Source: Burkholderia sp. PAMC 26561 (GTDB lineage: Bacteria > Pseudomonadota > Gammaproteobacteria > Burkholderiales > Burkholderiaceae). Taken from it: a DNA stretch of 64,000 nt. The DNA is taken from contig NZ_CP014306.1 in the NCBI RefSeq assembly GCF_001557535.2, positions 2,418,001 through 2,482,000 on the forward strand, read 5' to 3'. Below, piece after piece: positions 17,423 through 27,870 of the stretch; within the stretch, counting starts at the first letter, position 1; every line of letters begins with the position of its first letter. Below the pieces are notes generated by a model, which saw nothing but the letters and a program-made list of their open reading frames with translations, did no database searches and was not told where the DNA came from. Both the position numbers and the translations under genes were made by a program.

Positions 17423-19021
17423 TTAATGCGGAATCATCCACGTCAGCACGTTCTGCTGCAGCCAGACGAGCACGCCGAGCAGTACCGTCAGAAGGATGGA
17501 ATGCTTGAACGTCTTGGCGAACACCACGCCTTCCTTGCCTTTGAGTCCCGTCGTGGCAACGCCTGTCGAGATGTTTTGCGGCGAGATCATTTTCCCCATC
17601 ACGCCGCCTGATGAATTGGTCGCGGCCATGAGGATCGGATTGAGATTGAGCTGTCGCGCGGCGACCACTTGCAGATTGCCGAAGAGCGCATTACCGGACG
17701 TGTCGCTGCCCGACAGGAACACCGCAACCCAGCCGAGGAAAGCGGAAACCAGCGGGAAAAACGCGCCCACCGACGCCACGCCCAGGCCGAGCGTGTAGTT
17801 CATCCCGGAGTAGTTCATCAGGTACGCAAGCCCGACGATCGTCGCCACAGTCATGATGGCGATGCGGGTCTGAATCCACGTGTCCGCGATCGATGCGCCG
17901 AATTCACGCGCCGGCAGCTTCACGATCAACGCGGTGATGATCGCCGCGACCAGGATGGCCGTGCCTGTAGCGAGCGGCTGGAAATCCCAGATTGCGGCAT
18001 ATGGCTGGTTGTAGAGCGTGATGAAGACGGCTTTGTCGAGTCCGGGCCATGCCACTTTTACATCGCCGATCATGAAGATCTTCGCCACCGTCCACACGAT
18101 CACGACCACTGACACCACGATCCACGGCACCCAGCCATGTCCGCCGGAAAGTTTGCCGCGTGTCTGCGCCACGCGATCCACGTTCACTGCGAAGCGTTCA
18201 TCGGGCGCGGGTTTCCAGACGCGCAGGAACGCGATCGTGAGGATTAGGGAGACGAGTGACGACAGGACATCGGTGAGCGAGTAACTGATGAAATTCGATG
18301 TCACGAATTGCGTGAGCGCGAACGTCCCGCCGGCAACCAGCAGCACCGGCCAGATCTTGAGCATGTTGCGAAAGCCCGCGTAGACACCGATCACGTAGAA
18401 CGGCAGCATCAGCGCGAAGAACGGCAACTGGCGGCCGACCATCTTTGCGAGGGCATCGGTGGGAAGGTGAGTAACGGCGCCGAGCACGGTGATCGGCACG
18501 CCCAGCGCGCCGAACGCAACCGGCGCCGTGTTGAAGATCAGCGTGAACGTCAGCGCTTCCAGCGTAGGAAAGCCGAGCAGGATCAAGAGCGAACTCGTGA
18601 TCGCGATCGGCGTGCCGAACCCGGAGATACCCTCGAGCAGCGCGCCAAAAGAAAAGCCGATGACAACCAGCACGATGCGCCGGTCGTTCGGCAGGTTATC
18701 GATCATCCACATGCGGAATGCTTCGAAGCGGCCGGAGCGTTGTGCAATGTTGTAGAGCAGGATGGCCGCGAAGACGATCCACATCACGGGCCAGACGGCG
18801 AACATCGCGCCGGCTGCCACAGAATCGAGAGCAAGTCCTACCGGGAAATGCCACACGCCGATCGCTATCACGATCCCGACGACGAGTCCCGCTAGAGACG
18901 CCTGCCACGCAGGTCTGCGCGCCCATCCGAGCAACACGAGCACGACAATAATGGGCAGCGCCGCCACGAGGAAAGACCAGCCGAGCGAGCCGCTGACTGG
19001 CGTCAGAATCTGGTGGAACAT
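17423..19021 (-). CDS. lldP: L-lactate permease (LctP family)
   Basis: A 532-residue inner-membrane permease of the LctP family, importing L-lactate (often also D-lactate and glycolate) with protons. It has about 12-14 hydrophobic helices spread over the whole length. Recognisable family segments include GFSFGALLEGISGFGTPIAI (about residues 122-141) and NSSGGVMGKMISPQNIS near 462-478. AGGAGAC precedes the ATG. No lactate dehydrogenase gene or LldR regulator is next to it, so it is a stand-alone transport gene here. It ends 15 bases from the convergent arfB without a visible terminator. Confidence 0.93.
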   Translation of the reverse strand: MFHQILTPVSGSLGWSFLVAALPIIVVLVLLGWARRPAWQASLAGLVVGIVIAIGVWHFPVGLALDSVAAGAMFAVWPVMWIVFAAILLYNIAQRSGRFEAFRMWMIDNLPNDRRIVLVVIGFSFGALLEGISGFGTPIAITSSLLILLGFPTLEALTFTLIFNTAPVAFGALGVPITVLGAVTHLPTDALAKMVGRQLPFFALMLPFYVIGVYAGFRNMLKIWPVLLVAGGTFALTQFVTSNFISYSLTDVLSSLVSLILTIAFLRVWKPAPDERFAVNVDRVAQTRGKLSGGHGWVPWIVVSVVVIVWTVAKIFMIGDVKVAWPGLDKAVFITLYNQPYAAIWDFQPLATGTAILVAAIITALIVKLPAREFGASIADTWIQTRIAIMTVATIVGLAYLMNYSGMNYTLGLGVASVGAFFPLVSAFLGWVAVFLSGSDTSGNALFGNLQVVAARQLNLNPILMAATNSSGGVMGKMISPQNISTGVATTGLKGKEGVVFAKTFKHSILLTVLLGVLVWLQQNVLTWMIPH

Positions 19022-19202
19022 AACGTCTCCTGGTTCTTATTTTTCAAGGACGCGCGGCAGTTCCGATTCTGGCGATCGCGGTTGCGATCCAGACGTCAGC
19101 GCGCTTTTAACGCATTAAGTAAGTGATCGGCGAACGTGTATCGACTAAGGATAGGGCGATGTGGACAGACGTCAAGGGATGAATACCCACGGCTGTCTCG
19201 TT

Positions 19203-19451
19203 CTATTGAGTGGTCGGCTCTTGCACGGCGGCGCCAGGCGACGCATCTGTGGACGGCGCATCGCGCAGCACCCAGACGGAGAGTACGCCCAGGCAAGCTG
19301 CGAGCCAAAGAAGGATCAGCGTAAAGACCAGCATGATAAGGAGTCCCCTGACGGAGCGCGCGAAACGGCGCTTTCGACGGAGGCAGGAGCGAAAACCGTG
19401 CCAGATCGGCTTGAAGGGCTTTACCGGCCGAGCAACGTCGCCTTCAGACAA
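19203..19451 (-). CDS. small single-pass membrane protein
   Basis: An open frame of 82 codons with a strongly basic stretch (CLRRKRRFARSVRG) followed by one hydrophobic helix (LLIMLVFTLILLWLAACLGV) and a short polar tail. The positive-inside pattern supports a real inner-membrane miniprotein. The start is uncertain: the first ATG is at 19451, and a shorter version would start at 19334 (MLVFTL), placing the helix at the very N-terminus. LAAC inside the helix could act as a lipobox if the short form is used. No family recognised. Confidence 0.45.
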   Translation of the reverse strand: MSEGDVARPVKPFKPIWHGFRSCLRRKRRFARSVRGLLIMLVFTLILLWLAACLGVLSVWVLRDAPSTDASPGAAVQEPTTQ

Positions 19452-19524
19452 ACCAGCCGCTACTTCGGCGCGGCTGGTGTGAAACGGTTACATCAAACGG
19501 GTAAGGCGGGACTAATCCGAACCC

Positions 19525-19986
19525 TTAGTGATAATGCCCGTGGCCGCCACCGCCATGCCAGCCACCACCGCCGTGCCCACCGCCCCAGAATCCAAAGCCG
19601 ATCGAAACCGCTGGACCGCCATAGCCGTATCCATAGCCATACGGATAACCGTAATACGCCGGATATGGGGCATAGACAGGGTAAGCCGGGTAGTAGGCGG
19701 GAGGTGGCGCGTAGCCTGCGGGCGGCGGCGCGGCAGAGGCATAACTGCTTGAATTCTGCTGTGCGTTTTGAGTGTTGTCGTACTGCTGCGCAGGAGCCGA
19801 ACCGGAAGCCCCGTCCGGCGCCACAGGAATCTCACGTTGCGCCTGCGCCGTGCCGACCACCGGCTGACCGGCGTACGCGGGGTAGCCGGGGTAAGACGGA
19901 TAGTATCCGTAAGGCACGTAGTAACAGCCGCTCAAGCTCAAGGCGCCCACGAGGGCTGCGGCTGCGGCTGCGAGCTTCGGGTTCAT
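19525..19986 (-). CDS. Tyr/Pro/Gly-rich lipoprotein
   Basis: A 153-residue envelope protein. Residues 1-21 form a lipoprotein signal (LSLSGC, Cys21). The mature part is dominated by Tyr-Pro and Tyr-Gly repeats (PYPAYYGYPYGYGYGYGG) with a Gln/Asn/Ser linker at about 65-85, and ends in a Gly/His-rich tail (HGGGGWHGGGGHGHYH) that could bind metal ions. Composition, not a catalytic motif, defines it; proteins like this are common in Burkholderia envelopes and have no firm function. GAGGAG lies 9 bases before the ATG. Confidence 0.75.
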   Translation of the reverse strand: MNPKLAAAAAALVGALSLSGCYYVPYGYYPSYPGYPAYAGQPVVGTAQAQREIPVAPDGASGSAPAQQYDNTQNAQQNSSSYASAAPPPAGYAPPPAYYPAYPVYAPYPAYYGYPYGYGYGYGGPAVSIGFGFWGGGHGGGGWHGGGGHGHYH

Positions 19987-20174
19987 GATTCGACTCCTCG
20001 GTTGCGTAGAAACGCGATGTTCGGAACAACGAGAACCTGATACCAGGAGCCTAGCGCATCGTTGAAACGTGGGAAAGCGTTGGTGAGGCCGCGAATATTT
20101 CGACGTGTTTCATGACGATGAAACCGCATCGAATCACAAGCGGCCAATAGCCATCGGGCGCTCTCTACGAAAAC

Positions 20175-20387
20175 TTACTTGCCGACCTGATTGCCGATAA
20201 TGCCACCCGCCGCAGCTCCGCCGACGGTCGAAAGCGCGCTCCCGCCTAGGGCCGCGCCAGCCACGCCGCCTACGCCAGCGCCAACGGCAGTATCGCGTTG
20301 ACGGGTGCTCATTTGATCGCAGGCAGACAGGCCACCAAGAAGTGCGACCACGAGAGCAGCAGCGCCAATCTGTTTGATCTTGTTCAT
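20175..20387 (-). CDS. glycine-zipper lipoprotein (OsmB-like)
   Basis: A 70-residue lipoprotein. The signal peptide ends in the lipobox LSAC (Cys23). The mature protein is a glycine zipper of two short helices: AVGAGVGGVAGAALGGSALS and VGGAAAGGIIGNQVG, with Gly/Ala every fourth residue, as in OsmB and related 2TM glycine-zipper proteins that insert in the outer membrane. GGAGAG precedes the start at 20387; the frame is open to 20459 but the longer form would spoil the signal peptide. In other bacteria such proteins are often osmotic or stationary-phase induced; nothing here shows that directly. Confidence 0.85.
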   Translation of the reverse strand: MNKIKQIGAAALVVALLGGLSACDQMSTRQRDTAVGAGVGGVAGAALGGSALSTVGGAAAGGIIGNQVGK

Positions 20388-20547
20388 TTCAACTCTCCAA
20401 ATCGATAAATCAAGAAGGTGTGACAGGTGTCGCGGAATCGGCGTGTTCTTGTCTCGCATCCTCCCCGGACGACAAAACAGGTCCCGCCGATTCTTTCAAT
20501 CAGAGAGCAGAAACAGTGCCCGATCGGGTGATTCCGCAGAACAAAGC

Positions 20548-20583
20548 AAACGGCCCGCCACATTCGCATGTGGCGGGCCGTTT
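20548..20583 (-). terminator. terminator after thiC
   Basis: A perfect 16-base-pair stem (AAACGGCCCGCCACAT and its complement) with a 4-base loop, reading GCGA on the thiC strand, followed there by a T-rich stretch. It lies 24 bases beyond the thiC stop. Confidence 0.85.
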
Positions 20584-20606
20584 CCATTTTCATCGTGCGT
20601 GAGTTT

Positions 20607-22604
<1,998 letters not shown>

Positions 22605-22807
22605 CTATGGGGACGGTGTTCCCAGCCGGCTGGCGCGCGTACAAGAAATTCGCAAGACGATCGCAGGACGATCGAAAGCACGCGCACAGTCGGCTGAGCC
22701 AAACGCTAGCAACGGGAGACCGACGAAAAAGCAGAGAGAGAAGGCGGCGGATTTGGCGAGGATGCGCGAGAAGAAAGAGAAAGACCCCGGCGCGGCAAAA
22801 TCCGAAC

Positions 22808-22917
22808 GCTTCCCTGCGCTGGCATTATCCAGATCAGGTTCAAAGGGTATTTCTCACCCGCGACACACGGACAATCCCGACAGACAGATTGCGATGTGCA
22901 GCGCAGGACCCCCGCGT
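22808..22917 (-). ncRNA. TPP riboswitch (THI element) controlling thiC
   Basis: On the minus strand the conserved core is clear: GGGTGAGAAATACCC, then TTTGAACCTGATCTGGATAA, then TGCCAGCGCAGGGAAG. These are the hallmark sensor helices of the thiamine pyrophosphate aptamer. The 5' side with the P1/P2 strands runs back to about 22917. It faces thiC. The expression platform lies between 22807 and 22539; I could not settle whether it acts by termination or by blocking the ribosome site. Confidence 0.93.
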
Positions 22918-22928
22918 TAGCAGCCGCA

Positions 22929-22958
22929 ACAATACACCCCGGCGTAGCGTGTTGGCAA
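22929..22958 (-). promoter_or_regulatory. candidate thiC promoter
   Basis: TTGCCA (minus strand, 22953-22958), an 18-base spacer and TATTGT (22929-22934). The predicted start, near 22922, falls just before the riboswitch, as it should. Confidence 0.45.
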
Positions 22959-23324
22959 CCATCTGTAACGATCTCGCGAAAGCGCGCGGCGCTTACTGCA
23001 TAATGGCGACCACTGCGTGTTGTCATGGTGTTTTCCCGGATGCGCCCCGAATATTTTCGTGCTGCCCGGTGTCACCTCAAGCGCGCGGCGGTTCGTGCCG
23101 GCTTTCGAGCCGATTCCGAGCTTCGGCATGGTGATGCCTGACCCTTTTTTGCTGCTTCCGACATGTTGTTCTGCCTTGCCCGTTTTGCCGCGATATTCGA
23201 GCGGCATGCGCGCCGTTCATCGGGTCGCCGGTTCCTTCCGGCCGGATCGATGCCGGCGGTTCCGAGCATTTCTTCGGATTGGGACGCACGGCCTGCCGAT
23301 ACTGCCAGCGGCGCGGAGTAACGG
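22959..23324. other. intergenic region between thiC leader and DMT exporter
   Basis: About 365 bases with no convincing gene. Short open frames on both strands have no ribosome site or recognisable sequence. It should contain the promoter of the exporter, but I could not single out a good pair of hexamers. Confidence 0.4.
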
Positions 23325-24431
23325 ATGTCCACGTCGTTGCCGCCGCCGCAGTCTTCATCGACACCTGCTTCTTCGTCTTCTTCGCAGTACATTCCGCCCG
23401 CGACGCAGACTTCGGCGGACGTGTTGCCGTTTCCGCAGTCCACCGCCGATACCCAGGAGACGGGCGCGACGCAACCAGACGCTTTTTCGCCTGATACGGC
23501 GCCGCCTCAGCGCCGTCCGTTCAACCTGCCCGGCTATTTCCCCTTCCGGCTTCCAGCAACGAGAGGCGGGCGCATTGCGCTCGCGCTGTTCGTGGTCTAT
23601 CTGGTCTGGGGCTCCACCTATATGGCCGTGCACTTGTCGCTGGAAGCCTTTCCTCCGCTGATGCTTTCCGGATTGCGCAATCTGTTCGCCGGCATCGGCT
23701 TGTTCATTTTTGCGGCGCGGCGCAATCCGGTCTGGCCGAAAGCCGCCGAAGTCCGCAACGCGGCGCTGGTCGGAACGTTGCTTGTGGGTTTATCGAGCGG
23801 GATGCTCGCGTTCGGCATGCGTACGGTCGAAACCGGAACGGCCGCCGTGATGGTCGCGACCGTGCCGCTGTTTGCTACGGTCATCGCCGCCATTGCGGGG
23901 CGCAAGGTGGCGAAGGGCGAATGGGTCGCGGTCGGGCTCGGGCTGGTCGGCATTGCATTGCTCAATCATGGCGATCCGTCATCCGGTTCCACGGCAGGCA
24001 GCCTGGCTATTCTTTGCGGCGCGGTCTTCTGGGCCGGCGGCTCTCATCTCGCGAGCCGTCTCAAGCTGCCTTCGGATCTGCTGGTATCGACTGCCTTGCA
24101 GATCGGCCTGGGCGGGCTGATGGCGACCATCGTGGCGTGGGTATCTGGCGAGCGCATCGTGAGCATGGCGTTCACGCCGTTCCTGTCGTATCTCTACCTC
24201 ATGCTCGTCGGTTCGATGGCTGCCTACGTGGCTTACGCATACCTGATCCGTCACACGAGCCCGATTATCGCGAGCAGTTGCATGTACGTGAATCCGGTCG
24301 TGGCCGTGGTGATCGGCGCGCTCTTCCTGGGAGAAGTGATCACGAAGTGGACCGTCATGGCGACGCTGATCATCCTGGCGAGCGTGGGGTTGTCGTTCTG
24401 GTTCGATTACAAGCGGCGCGGGCTGGTTTGA
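23325..24431 (+). CDS. EamA-family (DMT) exporter, YedA-like
   Basis: A 368-residue inner-membrane transporter of the drug/metabolite superfamily. Two EamA repeats give about ten helices: the first begins at ALALFVVYLVWGSTYMAVHL (about residue 86), the second at LAILCGAVFWAGGSHLASRL (about 226). The family signature near the end is SPIIASSCMYVNPVVAVVIG. Unusually, about 80 Pro/Ser/Thr/Gln-rich residues precede the first helix, whereas YedA-type proteins start almost directly in the membrane. The start is nevertheless supported by GGAG 6 bases before the ATG. Substrate unknown; amino acids or drugs are usual. Confidence 0.88.
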   Translation: MSTSLPPPQSSSTPASSSSSQYIPPATQTSADVLPFPQSTADTQETGATQPDAFSPDTAPPQRRPFNLPGYFPFRLPATRGGRIALALFVVYLVWGSTYMAVHLSLEAFPPLMLSGLRNLFAGIGLFIFAARRNPVWPKAAEVRNAALVGTLLVGLSSGMLAFGMRTVETGTAAVMVATVPLFATVIAAIAGRKVAKGEWVAVGLGLVGIALLNHGDPSSGSTAGSLAILCGAVFWAGGSHLASRLKLPSDLLVSTALQIGLGGLMATIVAWVSGERIVSMAFTPFLSYLYLMLVGSMAAYVAYAYLIRHTSPIIASSCMYVNPVVAVVIGALFLGEVITKWTVMATLIILASVGLSFWFDYKRRGLV

Positions 24432-24450
24432 GGTTCGAGCGCAAGACGAA

Positions 24451-24477
24451 AAAAGAGCCTCCGAGGAGGCTCTTTTT
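24451..24477 (+). terminator. terminator after the DMT exporter
   Basis: AAAGAGCCTCC pairs with GGAGGCTCTTT around a tight loop, followed by TT and preceded by A-rich sequence, so it can work in both directions. It starts 20 bases past the stop and also closes the convergent entericidin gene. Confidence 0.85.
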
Positions 24478-24535
24478 CACATATGCATCGCGTTCCCGGC
24501 GCGCTGAATCAATTACGCGCCGCGGTCCGTTCACA

Positions 24536-24676
24536 TTACTCCGCGCCGTGCTTGTCGGCCGAGTTCGTGAGCGCGTTGCCCGCCTTCGAAATATCCTGGC
24601 CGGCGCCCGCCGTCGTGTTGCAACCTGCGAGTGCTGCGGTTCCTGCGATCAACAGCAAAGCGATGAGTCGAGTCAT
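24536..24676 (-). CDS. entericidin A/B-family lipoprotein
   Basis: A 46-residue gene read directly from the sequence: MTRLIALLLIAGTAALAGC is a lipoprotein signal with Cys19 in the lipobox LAGC, followed by a short polar mature peptide (NTTAGAGQDISKAGNALTNS and six more residues). This is the entericidin EcnA/EcnB pattern (QDISKAG-type core). Entericidins are tiny membrane lipoproteins, proposed as an antidote/toxin pair in E. coli and often induced in stationary phase or by stress. AAGGGG lies 8 bases before the ATG. Only one copy is present here, so a toxin/antidote pair is not supported at this locus. Confidence 0.88.
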   Translation of the reverse strand: MTRLIALLLIAGTAALAGCNTTAGAGQDISKAGNALTNSADKHGAE

Positions 24677-24989
24677 GAGCAATTCCCCTTGAGTATGCTG
24701 CAATTGATATGGGCAACTGGCCTATTGTCGATAAGCCGAAAAACCTTGCCCGAAGTCCGAATCCCGGCCATTCAGCGTATCAGCTAACACATCGTGGCTT
24801 TGGTTACGAGCGACCCTTAAAACGTCATCGCCTGAATCATGATTGGCGGCTTCGTTTCGATCGACCACACCGGTCTAAAGAATCTTAAAAAATTGGCCGT
24901 CCGCAGGCTGTAGGTGCGGATGTTTTTATCGTGTAGGCCAGCTCTGCAACTTGTGTCGGCGCTGTCCTACATGACTCAAACAGCCAATG
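24677..24989. other. intergenic region with repeated TGTMGG half-sites
   Basis: About 310 bases between entericidin and the sensor kinase's 3' end, with no gene. It holds three same-direction half-sites, TGTAGG at 24909 and 24932 and TGTCGG at 24954, spaced 23 and 22 bases, and a weak hairpin (TCCGCA at 24900-24905 with TGCGGA at 24915-24920) followed on the minus strand by a T-run, a possible terminator for the kinase gene. Confidence 0.5.
24954..24971. promoter_or_regulatory. 18-base dyad, candidate response-regulator site (copy 1)
   Basis: TGTCGGCGCTGTCCTACA is an inverted repeat of TGTMGG (TGTCGG left, TGTAGG on the other strand). It differs by one base from the copy at 26485. It lies about 280 bases upstream of entericidin. 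Confidence 0.4.
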
Positions 24990-26384
24990 TCACGCCGTAA
25001 AGTTGCGTACGCGGGGCATGGTCACGCGGATATCGGTGCCATGCGGTTCTCGCCGCTCGATCTCGATGCGCCCGCCGCGCGCGCTCACCCGCTGCCGCAT
25101 GCCGAGAAGCCCGTGCGTATGCGTGCGCAGCAGATCCTCCGGCCGGATGCCGACGCCGTCATCGGCGACATGCATGGACACGCGCTCATCGTCGAGCGCC
25201 AATGCAATCGATACCCGCGTTGCCCGCGCGTACTTTGCGGCATTCGTGAGCGACTCCTGCGCGACGCGGAACAACGCGATCTCCACTTCCTCGCCCAGCT
25301 TGATGTCGTCTTCAGGCAACGCGAGGTCGAGCGTCCAGCCGGTGCGTTGCGCGGTCTCGTCGGCAAGGGTGCGAAGCGCCGTGACAAGCCCGAAGTTCGC
25401 GAGCACGGTCGGGCGCATGTCTTCGATGATCCGCCGCTTCAGCGCTATACCCTGATCCAGGTTGACCAATGCGCGGCCGAGTTTTTCGGCCATTGCGGGT
25501 TCCACGCTTTTCAGCTTGTTGTTGACCCAGGCAACATCCATCTTGCTTGCCGTAAGAATCGAGCCGAGTTCGTCGTGAAGTTCGCGGGCGAGTTCTGTCT
25601 TCTCGTTTTCACTCACCGATTGCAGATGCCACGCGAGCGCTTCGAGTTGGCGCGTGCGCTCGAAGACGAGCTGGTCAAGCTCTTCCTGTTGCGTGATGAG
25701 TTTCTGCTGCACGCGGTCCTGCTTGTCTAGCTGGATGCCGAGGTTGCGAAACAGAAGCAAGAACAACACGATGTTGAGCGCACACAACGCGCCCACGCAA
25801 AACGTGGAAATGCGCTGGTCGGCGCGGCTTGCATCGAGCGCGGATTGTGCGCGATTTTCCTCGTTGAGGCGCAACAGGGCGAGGGTGGTGTCGAGCGTGT
25901 CCGAGGTAGGGGCGGCCTGCGCGTTCAGGCCGGCGTTGATGCGTGCATCGAGGATGGTGCTGAGCTGCCGGAAACTGGTAAGCGCAGTATCGTCGGCCTT
26001 GCGACGGTAATAGGCGTCCAGCAATGCCACCGAGTTGCGTATGCGGGCCGCCGCAGCGTTGTAGTCCACGAGAGTCGCCGCGTCCGGCGCCGAATGGAAT
26101 GCGCGCTCGTCGGCGGTGAGTGACGCAATGTCACCGTTTAGCGCCGTCAACAAGGTGGTCGCGCCTTTGGCCTCGAGCGCGGTCTCGTACTCCGCGGCGA
26201 TGCGCATGCGGCCGGACTCGAGGATCACGAGACCGCCAACCGTGATCACGATGGCCACGGTCATCGCGACGGCCCAGCTCCAACGGCGCATCCAGCCGTT
26301 GATGCGCGCGTTCAGCCGGGCTGCATGGCGCGCGAAGCTTGGGGCCGGGGCCGCCTTGCTGCCGTCGTGCAAAGAGGAAGTCAT
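24990..26384 (-). CDS. NarX-type sensor histidine kinase
   Basis: A 464-residue membrane kinase. The first membrane helix is at about 36-56 and the second at about 194-213. The periplasmic part between them is an all-helical domain resembling CHASE3. A coiled coil (about 217-260) leads to the HisKA_3 dimerisation domain with phospho-acceptor His270 in [18 protein letters not shown]. The HATPase domain includes [11 protein letters not shown] and DDGVGI, and [10 protein letters not shown]. HisKA_3 kinases normally pair with LuxR/NarL-type regulators; the one at 27871 is the obvious partner although separated from it by three genes on the other strand. Signal unknown. Confidence 0.9.
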   Translation of the reverse strand: MTSSLHDGSKAAPAPSFARHAARLNARINGWMRRWSWAVAMTVAIVITVGGLVILESGRMRIAAEYETALEAKGATTLLTALNGDIASLTADERAFHSAPDAATLVDYNAAAARIRNSVALLDAYYRRKADDTALTSFRQLSTILDARINAGLNAQAAPTSDTLDTTLALLRLNEENRAQSALDASRADQRISTFCVGALCALNIVLFLLLFRNLGIQLDKQDRVQQKLITQQEELDQLVFERTRQLEALAWHLQSVSENEKTELARELHDELGSILTASKMDVAWVNNKLKSVEPAMAEKLGRALVNLDQGIALKRRIIEDMRPTVLANFGLVTALRTLADETAQRTGWTLDLALPEDDIKLGEEVEIALFRVAQESLTNAAKYARATRVSIALALDDERVSMHVADDGVGIRPEDLLRTHTHGLLGMRQRVSARGGRIEIERREPHGTDIRVTMPRVRNFTA

Positions 26385-26484
26385 AAGGATCGCCGGGTTT
26401 TTATGTAGCCAGTGTAGCTTTCCGAGTCGGTCGGGTCCTCTGAATCATTACGAAACACAGCAACCCAAGACATTTGAAAGCGTT

Positions 26485-26502
26485 TGTCGGCGCCGTCCTA
26501 CA
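26485..26502. promoter_or_regulatory. 18-base dyad, candidate response-regulator site (copy 2)
   Basis: TGTCGGCGCCGTCCTACA, one mismatch from the copy at 24954. It sits midway between the divergent kinase (start 26384) and first DUF1328 gene (start 26587), about 85-100 bases from each, where one regulator could control both. Confidence 0.5.
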
Positions 26503-26586
26503 GCAAAACCGGCCAGCATCCAGATGGAAGCCGGCCGACTCGCCGCTACCATCCGGTCATCAAGACCAACTCTATGGGAACCGATC

Positions 26587-26763
26587 ATGTTGAAGTGGGC
26601 ATTGTTTTTCGCGATTATCGCCGTCGTTGCCGGTCTGCTCGGCTTCACCGGCGTTGCAGCGGGTGCGGCCGGGATTGCCAAGTTCCTGTTCGTGCTGTTC
26701 CTGATCGTCTGCGTGGTGTTCCTCGTGCTCGGCTTTGTAGTGACGAAGAAAATAGTCGACTAG
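26587..26763 (+). CDS. DUF1328 (YtjA-like) membrane miniprotein, copy 1
   Basis: A 58-residue protein made of two hydrophobic helices: [20 protein letters not shown] and [20 protein letters not shown], ending VVTKKIVD. The GFTG(V/I)A(A/V)GAA(G/E)IAK centre is the DUF1328/YtjA signature. The family is widespread, located in the inner membrane and of unknown function. The ATG at 26587 is inside a longer open frame beginning at 26116, but only this start gives the normal family N-terminus. Followed 105 bases later by a second copy. Confidence 0.88.
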   Translation: MLKWALFFAIIAVVAGLLGFTGVAAGAAGIAKFLFVLFLIVCVVFLVLGFVVTKKIVD

Positions 26764-26868
26764 CGCCCGCTCGTTTCTTCGACGCGGCCGGTGGGTCGCA
26801 AAGGGATTCAACGAAGCCGACTTTGCGAACCCGACGCCCGGAACGCTCCATCGGACGGAGAGGTCACC

Positions 26869-27030
26869 ATGCTTCACTACGCCGTCATTTTCTTCGTCAT
26901 TGCGATCATTGCCGCGGTGTTCGGTTTCACGGGGATTGCTGTTGGCGCCGCCGAGATCGCAAAGATTCTCTTTTACATTTTTCTCGTGGTGTTTGTCGTG
27001 ACCTTACTGCTGGGTGTGTTCCGGACATGA
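26869..27030 (+). CDS. DUF1328 (YtjA-like) membrane miniprotein, copy 2
   Basis: A 53-residue paralogue of the preceding protein. It reads [20 protein letters not shown] then [20 protein letters not shown], ending LLGVFRT. The start at 26869 follows GGACGGAGAGG and gives the family N-terminus; the frame is open from 26791. The two copies share the GFTGxAxGAAxIAK core but differ in the second helix, so the duplication is not recent. Probably cotranscribed with copy 1. Confidence 0.87.
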   Translation: MLHYAVIFFVIAIIAAVFGFTGIAVGAAEIAKILFYIFLVVFVVTLLLGVFRT

Positions 27031-27162
27031 CGACCGGGCACGCCGTATGCGTGCGATAAATATAGCGACCGTAGACGCGCCGCCCAAGCCGTTACTCATC
27101 CCGGCACGCGTCGTGATCCCGTCCAATCGCTGAAATTAGAACCCCAAATCTGGAGCACATCA

Positions 27163-27756
27163 ATGTCGAAATCGTCTGCTGTAAAAGCTGCACCGGTCCA
27201 ACCCAACGAGACAGGTCAGAAGTCTGATCCGTTCGTGCTGGATGTGGAGAAGATCCGCGCCGACGCACGTCAACACATGGACGACGGTCCCGTTACATCC
27301 AGCTATGGCGCTGACAAGGATGTCGTACTGAAGCTGCTGAACGACGCGCTCGCGACCGAGATCGTGTGCACGCTGCGCTACAAGCGTCACTACTTCATGG
27401 CGAAGGGCATCCATTCGGAAGCCGTCGCGAGCGAGTTCGCCGAACATGCGACGGAAGAGCAGGAACACGCCGATACCCTCGCCGAACGCATCGTCCAGTT
27501 GGGTGGCGAGCCGAATTTCGCGCCGGACAGCCTGGCGTCGCGTTCGCATTCGGAATACAAGGAAGGCGGCAACCTTATCGACATGATTCGTGAGAATTTG
27601 ATCGCCGAGCGCATCGCCATTGATACGTATCGGGAAATCATCCGGTATCTCGGCGAGAAGGATGTCACCACGCGCCGTATCTTCGAGGAGATTCTGGCAG
27701 TCGAAGAAGAACACGCCGACGACATGGCCGACCTGCTCGACGGCCTCGACGGTTGA
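27163..27756 (+). CDS. ferritin-like diiron protein (bacterioferritin/Dps-type)
   Basis: A 197-residue cytoplasmic four-helix protein. After a charged leader of about 50 residues, the helices carry a full set of ferritin-type diiron ligands: Glu66, Glu99 and His102 (ATEEQEHADTL), Glu149, and Glu181 with His184 (AVEEEHADDM). The 33-residue step from Glu66 to Glu99 and the E-x2-H pairs match bacterioferritin spacing. I see no haem-binding methionine typical of true Bfr. Expected role: oxidising and holding iron, limiting peroxide damage. It sits between the DUF1328 miniproteins and the response regulator, which suggests a shared stress role. Confidence 0.85.
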   Translation: MSKSSAVKAAPVQPNETGQKSDPFVLDVEKIRADARQHMDDGPVTSSYGADKDVVLKLLNDALATEIVCTLRYKRHYFMAKGIHSEAVASEFAEHATEEQEHADTLAERIVQLGGEPNFAPDSLASRSHSEYKEGGNLIDMIRENLIAERIAIDTYREIIRYLGEKDVTTRRIFEEILAVEEEHADDMADLLDGLDG

Positions 27757-27870
27757 CAGGGCGTTGAAGTAACGGACGACTGAAAGCGAAAGACGGCGCG
27801 CGGCGGAATGATTTCCGCCGCGCGCCGTCAGTACAATGGTTCAAATATAAAACGGCCGCGGGCAGCGCAG

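Noticed and set aside
24536..24676. Entericidin toxin/antidote pair
   Set aside because: Only one entericidin gene is present; no second copy within several kilobases.
24531..24716. A 61-codon minus-strand frame over the entericidin gene
   Set aside because: It is out of frame with the 46-residue entericidin, which has the signal peptide, lipobox and ribosome site.
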